A stretch of 32,856 bases of DNA, from NCBI RefSeq assembly GCF_002155965.1, contig NZ_MUMH01000140.1, forward strand, positions 1 to 32,856, written 5' to 3'. The stretch comes from Allokutzneria sp. NRRL B-24872 (GTDB lineage Bacteria > Actinomycetota > Actinomycetes > Mycobacteriales > Pseudonocardiaceae). Numbering within the stretch: position 1 is the first letter of the stretch; every line of letters begins with the position of its first letter. The position numbers were made by a program, and so were the translations under genes. Below, in pieces: positions 29,812 through 32,856 of the stretch. The notes under the pieces are model-generated. The model searched no databases, was not told where the DNA came from, and saw only the letters and a list, made by a program, of their open reading frames with translations.

Positions 29812-30498
29812 TCACTCCGCCGAGATCAGAACAGCGCTCGCGTTGTCGGCCCCGCCGGCCGCGTCGGCCTCGGCGAGCAACGTCGCGACCTTCGCGATCA
29901 CCGGCTGGGGTTGGCCCATGACCTCGCGAATCCGGTGGAAGGAGACCTGCTCGGCGATCCCGTCGGTGCACAGCAGGTAGGTGTCGCCCGGCCGCACGCT
30001 CACGCTCAGCACGTCCGGCTCTGGCCGGTCAGGATGCCCGACGTAGCGCGTGAGGTGGTAGCGCGCGGCCGCCGCCTCGCGGGAGTCGAACGGGTACCAG
30101 CCGTTCACCGCGCCGAGCCAGGCCACGGTGTGGTCCACGGTCAGCAGCTCCAGGAGCCCTTGGCGCAGCCGGTACACGCGCGAGTCCCCGAGCTGCGCGA
30201 TCCAGAACCCTGTCCGCGACTGGACCAGCGCGGTGAGCGTGCAGCCCGCGAAGCCCGGGATCTTGTTGACCTCGTGCTGGGCGTTGGCGACGGCCGCGCG
30301 CAGCATCTCCGGCGTGATGCCGCTGCTGAGGCTGTTGATGAACGTGTCAACGGCGGCGCGTCCAGCTCGCGCGCTTCCCTCGCCGTCGCCCATGCCGTCC
30401 GCGACGACGGCTCGCAGTGGTGCTTCGGAGAGGTGCACGACGTCGTAGTTGGCGTCGTAGCGCTTGCCGATCTCGCTCCCGGCGGCCGCGGTGATCAT
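29812..30498 (-). CDS. PP2C-type Ser/Thr protein phosphatase
   Basis: A 228-residue stand-alone PP2C (PPM) domain of the short prokaryotic kind. Metal-binding and signature motifs are AVVADGMGDGEG, GCTLTALV, WIAQLGDSRVYRL, VDHTVAW, LLCTDGIAEQ and GGADNASAVLI, with the key Asp residues kept. It would remove phosphate from Ser/Thr of target proteins in the cytosol. The ATG at 30498 overlaps the stop of the upstream merR gene (ATGA), so synthesis is coupled to the regulator. No kinase gene is in the operon. Pairing with MerR and a quinone-reductase-like gene suggests a stress response, which is inference. Confidence 0.9.
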   Translation of the reverse strand: MITAAAGSEIGKRYDANYDVVHLSEAPLRAVVADGMGDGEGSARAGRAAVDTFINSLSSGITPEMLRAAVANAQHEVNKIPGFAGCTLTALVQSRTGFWIAQLGDSRVYRLRQGLLELLTVDHTVAWLGAVNGWYPFDSREAAAARYHLTRYVGHPDRPEPDVLSVSVRPGDTYLLCTDGIAEQVSFHRIREVMGQPQPVIAKVATLLAEADAAGGADNASAVLISAE

Positions 30499-30845
30499 CT
30501 GGTCAGCTCCATGCGCTCCGCGAGGCTGTTCCTGAGCGAGGTCAGGCGCTCGATCTCCGCGGTCAGCGTCTCCAGCCGACGCGCCGCGACCCCTTCCCGG
30601 GGGTTCGACGGACACGGCGTGGTGCCGATCTGGTCCAGGCGGTCCGCGCATCCGCGCAGGTCCTCGACGGTGAGGCCGAGCGCGAGGAGGTCGCGGATCA
30701 CGCGCACCCGCCGGACGTCGTGGACGTCGTAGACGCGCTGGCCGGTGTGCGTTCGGGTCGGCGGCGGCAGGAGACCGCGCTGCTCGTAGAAGCGCAGTGC
30801 CCTGGGCGTCGTGCCCGCCGCTGCCGCCGCGTCACCGATCCGCAT
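30495..30845 (-). CDS. MerR family transcriptional regulator
   Basis: A 116-residue MerR regulator. The N-terminal winged helix MRIGDAAAAAGTTPRALRFY then EQRGLLPPPTRTHTGQRVYD is followed by VRVIRDLLALGLTVEDLRGC. A dimerisation coiled coil ends the protein (ARRLETLTAEIERLTSLRNS). The effector region is short, and Cys residues at RGCAD and TPCPS could bind metal or sense oxidants, though the usual metal-type Cys pattern is absent. It lies between the oxidoreductase gene (15 bp before its start) and the phosphatase gene, and probably controls the whole operon through the MerR-type dyad at 31844-31867. Confidence 0.88.
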   Translation of the reverse strand: MRIGDAAAAAGTTPRALRFYEQRGLLPPPTRTHTGQRVYDVHDVRRVRVIRDLLALGLTVEDLRGCADRLDQIGTTPCPSNPREGVAARRLETLTAEIERLTSLRNSLAERMELTR

Positions 30846-30860
30846 CCGCGCTCCTCCTGG

Positions 30861-31829
30861 CTAGAGCTCCACCACCACCGCGCCGACGTGCTGCCCGGCC
30901 AACAGTTCCTGTAGCGCGCGAGGGGCGTTCTCGATTCCCGAGATCTTCGTGTGCGGGAAGGTGACTTCGCCAGTGCGCAGCCATCCGGCGAAGCGCTCCT
31001 CCCACTCCGCCTGCACGGCCCAGGAGTCCCGTGGGCTCAGCCCGCGCACGGTGATCCTGTTCGCGATCAGGCGCAACAGGTCGATCTCGGTGAAGGCCGT
31101 CGTTCCGGCATGATCCGGGGACAACTGGCTCGACAACGCTCCGACGAGCACGAACCGCGCGCCGTCATTGGCGTTGGCGACCGCTCTTGTCAGTTGCTCG
31201 CCGCCGACGTTGTCCAGGAACACGTCGATCCCCTCCGGTGCTTCGCCTCTCTTGAGCACCTCGTCGTAGCCGAGCTCGCTTCGCATGCGCTCGGCCTTCC
31301 ACTGTGAGCCCGTGCTTCCAACGACCCGCCCCGCGCCGAGCTGCTTCGCGTACTGCGCGGCCAGCGAACCGACTCCGCCAGCTCCGCCGGAGATGAACAC
31401 CGTGTCGCCTTCGCGGACTTCGGCGCACTTCGTCAGGGCGGTGTAGGCGGACAGCCCCTGCGAGAGGTGAGCGACGGGATCGGTGAGGACGTCGCCGATC
31501 GGCGTGACCTGGTCGACGGGCACCACGGCGTACTCCCGCCAGCCCTGCCAGTGCGAGACCAGCGTTCCCGTGGGGAGGTCGCCTTCGACGACCTCACCGA
31601 TCGCCATGCCGATCAGCGGCTCGCCCGGACCGATCGCCGGGAACGGCGTGCCCTTGACCCCGCCGCCGAAGAGCGTGCGGACCGCGGGGAACACCTGGAA
31701 GAACCGGTTCCTGACCAGGACTTCGCCCTCGGCCGGTGCGGGGAGCGCGGTCTCGGCGATCGTGAAGTGCTCCGGGGTCGGCAGTCCGTCCGGAATGGCG
31801 TTGAGGCGGACTTCGCGTGATGTGGTCAT
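30861..31829 (-). CDS. NADP-dependent oxidoreductase, zinc-independent MDR family
   Basis: A 322-residue medium-chain dehydrogenase/reductase of the leukotriene B4 dehydrogenase/curcumin-reductase type. The Rossmann motif is FISGGAGGVGSLAAQYAKQL, preceded by LSAYTALTKCAEVREGDTVF. No structural or catalytic zinc Cys set is seen. VGSTGSQWKAERMRSELGYD and FLDNVGGEQL are typical. It reduces enones or quinone-like compounds with NADPH. The ATG at 31829 lies 5 nt after a -10 box, suggesting a leaderless message. It is first in the operon with merR and PP2C genes and divergent from the TPR gene. Confidence 0.88.
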   Translation of the reverse strand: MTTSREVRLNAIPDGLPTPEHFTIAETALPAPAEGEVLVRNRFFQVFPAVRTLFGGGVKGTPFPAIGPGEPLIGMAIGEVVEGDLPTGTLVSHWQGWREYAVVPVDQVTPIGDVLTDPVAHLSQGLSAYTALTKCAEVREGDTVFISGGAGGVGSLAAQYAKQLGAGRVVGSTGSQWKAERMRSELGYDEVLKRGEAPEGIDVFLDNVGGEQLTRAVANANDGARFVLVGALSSQLSPDHAGTTAFTEIDLLRLIANRITVRGLSPRDSWAVQAEWEERFAGWLRTGEVTFPHTKISGIENAPRALQELLAGQHVGAVVVEL

Positions 31830-31834
31830 GCCGG

Positions 31835-31867
31835 ACGCTAGATCTTGACCCGTGCGTCAGAGGCAAG
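31835..31867 (-). promoter_or_regulatory. MerR-type promoter with 20-bp spacer and internal dyad
   Basis: On the minus strand TTGCCT (31861-31866) and TAGCGT (31835-31840) are 20 bp apart, the over-long spacing typical of MerR-activated promoters. A dyad lies largely in the spacer: CTTGACCC (31844-31851) against GAGGCAAG (31860-31867), matching at 6 of 8 positions. MerR proteins bind such sites and twist the DNA to let polymerase fit. The -10 box ends 5 nt before the ATG of the oxidoreductase. Confidence 0.6.
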
Positions 31868-31885
31868 TCCTGCCATCATCGGAGC

Positions 31886-32389
31886 ATGTCGGAGACGATC
31901 GAAGCCGGGATCGCGCGCATCACGTCGGCTCGCGCGGCCGGGCGGCACGAGGAAGCTCTCGCGTTGGCGCTGGAGTTGGTGGCCGAACACCCGGATGACG
32001 CGCGCGTGGCGTACCAGGCGGGGTGGGCGCACGACAAGCTCGGCAAGGAGAGCGCGGCGGTGCCGTACTACTCGCGGGCGCTGAGCCTGCCGGGGTTGAG
32101 TTCCGTGGAACGGCACGGCGTTTTTCTGGGGCTGGGTAGTACTTATCGGACCTTGGGGCGGTACGAGGAGTCGTTGGAGACGCTTCGGCGCGGGGTGGCG
32201 GAGTTTCCTGACTTCGCGCCGTTGAAGGCGTTCTTGGCGATGACGCTTTACAACTGCGGGGAGCACAAGGAAGCGGTGTCGACGTTGTTGAACCTTGTGC
32301 TGGACACTACTGAGGATGATTCGGTGAAGTCTTATTCTGAGGCTATCGCGTTGTATGCTCGGGACCTGGATCAGGTGTGGGATTCTTAG
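31886..32389 (+). CDS. Tetratricopeptide repeat protein
   Basis: A 167-residue protein of about four TPR units, for example AAGRHEEALALALELVAEHP, VAYQAGWAHDKLGKESAAVP, VFLGLGSTYRTLGRYEESLE and LKAFLAMTLYNCGEHKEAVS. Proteins of this type fold as helical hairpins and act as adaptors. It has no signal peptide. GGAG lies very close to the ATG at 31886. From about 32220 the codons shift toward A/T endings (CTT, ACT, GAT, TCT, TAT, GCT), unlike the first half and the genes to its left. It is divergent from the oxidoreductase operon. No specific role can be given. Confidence 0.82.
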   Translation: MSETIEAGIARITSARAAGRHEEALALALELVAEHPDDARVAYQAGWAHDKLGKESAAVPYYSRALSLPGLSSVERHGVFLGLGSTYRTLGRYEESLETLRRGVAEFPDFAPLKAFLAMTLYNCGEHKEAVSTLLNLVLDTTEDDSVKSYSEAIALYARDLDQVWDS

Positions 32390-32640
32390 CTGGTTCCGAT
32401 GGTTCCAGCGCGGGGTCGGCTTGACCTGGGAACCCCTTGCGCGTGCCCCTGGGCCTCACAGGGGCACGGGATAGAACACCCGGCCCTCGCGCGAGCGTAT
32501 GGCACGCGCACCCCAGGTAAAGCCGACCGTTCCAGCCGCGTGTTCTGTTTCGTGGGGGTTGCGTTTTTCGGGTGGTGGGGCGCCTGGGAATTCATTCTTT
32601 AGGGCCATGATCGACTATTATTTGCGGGTAGTATTGAGGT
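32390..32640. other. Gene-free region before the DUF222 gene
   Basis: Apart from the 115-bp inverted-repeat element, the region has a T-rich stretch (about 32540-32600) of lower GC than the rest of the window. TAGTAT (32629-32634), a good -10 box, ends 6 nt before the ATG at 32641, and GAGG lies in the gap. Frames of 67 and 69 codons on both strands across the element look like chance frames. Confidence 0.5.
32402..32536. mobile_element. Compact inverted-repeat element, MITE-like or structured RNA
   Basis: A 115-bp core (32414-32528) is bounded by 17-bp inverted repeats, GGTCGGCTTGACCTGGG and its reverse complement with one mismatch. Inside lie a second perfect pair, TGCGCGTGCC (32438-32447) with GGCACGCGCA (32501-32510), and a perfect 10-bp hairpin, CGTGCCCCTG (32442-32451) with CAGGGGCACG (32459-32468), which competes with it. 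GTTCCAGC occurs directly on both sides (32402-32409 and 32529-32536). Terminal inverted repeats and flanking direct repeats suggest a MITE, but the left direct repeat is 4 nt away from the arm. A structured RNA is also possible. No convincing protein frame is present. Confidence 0.55.
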
Positions 32641-32856
32641 ATGGCCCTCGATGAACTGTTGGTCGAGGTTGAGGCGAAACATGCTGCTCTTTGTCATGCG
32701 AAAGCGGAACTCGCCACGGCCTTGATCGCATTCCATGTCGCTGCTGATGATCGTGATTACCGGTATGTGCAGAATGAGGTCGCCTCGTCCCTGCACATCT
32801 CCCGACGCTCGGCGGATCGCATCCTGTCCAACGCTGCCGAGCTGACCGAGCGCCCG
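32641..32856 (+). CDS. DUF222 (13E12-type) HNH endonuclease family protein, 5' part only
   Basis: The first 72 codons of a gene running off the window. The sequence MALDELLVEVEAKHAALCHA then YVQNEVASSLHISRRSADRI and LSNAAELTERP matches the start of DUF222 (13E12 repeat family) proteins, where a helix-turn-helix-like EVA.xLxxS..xA is typical. Full-length members are about 400-500 residues and normally end in an HNH nuclease domain, which is not visible here. Such genes are multicopy in actinomycetes and associated with repetitive or phage-attachment regions (REP13E12 in Mycobacterium tuberculosis). Codons here have more A/T endings (GAT, GAA, CAT, GCT, AAA) than the rest of the window, consistent with transfer. 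Confidence 0.7.
   Translation, partial: MALDELLVEVEAKHAALCHAKAELATALIAFHVAADDRDYRYVQNEVASSLHISRRSADRILSNAAELTERP

Noticed and set aside
32414-32528. tRNA or tRNA-like cloverleaf
   Set aside because: There is a long closing stem and several hairpins, but no 7-bp acceptor stem, T-loop GTTCRA signature or CCA position fits.
32386-32602. Small proteins of 67-69 codons on both strands over the inverted-repeat element
   Set aside because: Composition follows the inverted repeats, there is no ribosome site, and both strands are open only because of the GC content.
32414-32856. IscB/OMEGA-like RNA-guided nuclease with its guide RNA
   Set aside because: A structured region before an HNH-family gene is suggestive, but the visible 72 codons match DUF222, not IscB or TnpB, and no RuvC part can be seen.

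Overview
The window is GC-rich, gene-dense DNA from an actinomycete. The evidence is strong G/C third-position codon use, many GTG starts, probable leaderless genes with a TANNNT box 5-9 nt before the start, an actinobacterial Ku/LigD set, an Rpf-type muralytic enzyme, a Tat-lipoprotein sugar ABC system with no ATPase, and a DUF222/HNH gene. A member of the Pseudonocardiales is my best guess, but that is inference. Nothing marks a plasmid or an intact phage.

Layout. 1-0.7 kb: an inverted repeat and a leaderless pentapeptide-repeat gene. 0.7-2.7 kb: a divergent TetR regulator and FAD monooxygenase sharing an operator-like palindrome. 2.7-4.9 kb: a secreted NlpC/P60 hydrolase and a P450. 4.9-7.9 kb (minus strand): an MFS exporter of the UMF1/Atg22 type, then a PadR regulator coupled to an alpha/beta hydrolase. 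8.0-8.65 kb: an Rpf-like secreted protein. 8.75-8.97 kb: an array of palindromes on an exact 30-bp grid between two convergent genes. 9.0-10.2 kb: a glycerophosphodiester phosphodiesterase divergent from a small Cys-rich protein. 10.3-12.8 kb: a PAS-GGDEF-EAL protein coupled to a hot-dog thioesterase. 12.8-16.0 kb (minus): an NHEJ operon, ku then ligD (phosphoesterase-ligase) then a separate LigD-type polymerase. 16.2-17.5 kb: a DUF2236 (MpaB/Lcp-like) domain fused to four EF-hands. 17.5-21.2 kb (minus): SDR, alpha-lytic-type serine protease, degenerate phosphotransferase, CGNR protein. 21.2-25.7 kb (plus): winged-helix protein, EamA transporter with a possible leader peptide, ThDP enzyme, small secreted protein and a strong terminator. 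25.7-26.6 kb: an unrecognised Gly-tailed protein. 26.6-29.7 kb (minus): permease, permease and binding protein of a CUT1-type ABC importer. 29.8-31.8 kb (minus): NADPH oxidoreductase, MerR and PP2C phosphatase behind a MerR-type long-spacer promoter. 31.9-32.4 kb: a TPR protein whose codon use drifts toward A/T. 32.4-32.86 kb: a compact 115-bp inverted-repeat element and the start of a DUF222/HNH gene, probably the edge of a mobile or repetitive region.

The signals least explained by ordinary annotation are: (1) the 115-bp element before the DUF222 gene; (2) the 30-bp-grid palindrome array; (3) a repeated TCCACTGTGG motif inside genes, in different reading frames and mostly with rare codons; (4) the DUF2236-EF-hand fusion, whose expected heme-ligand His position holds Tyr; (5) two divergent genes that appear leaderless and share overlapping -10 boxes. 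All functional statements come from reading the sequence. No database search was run.
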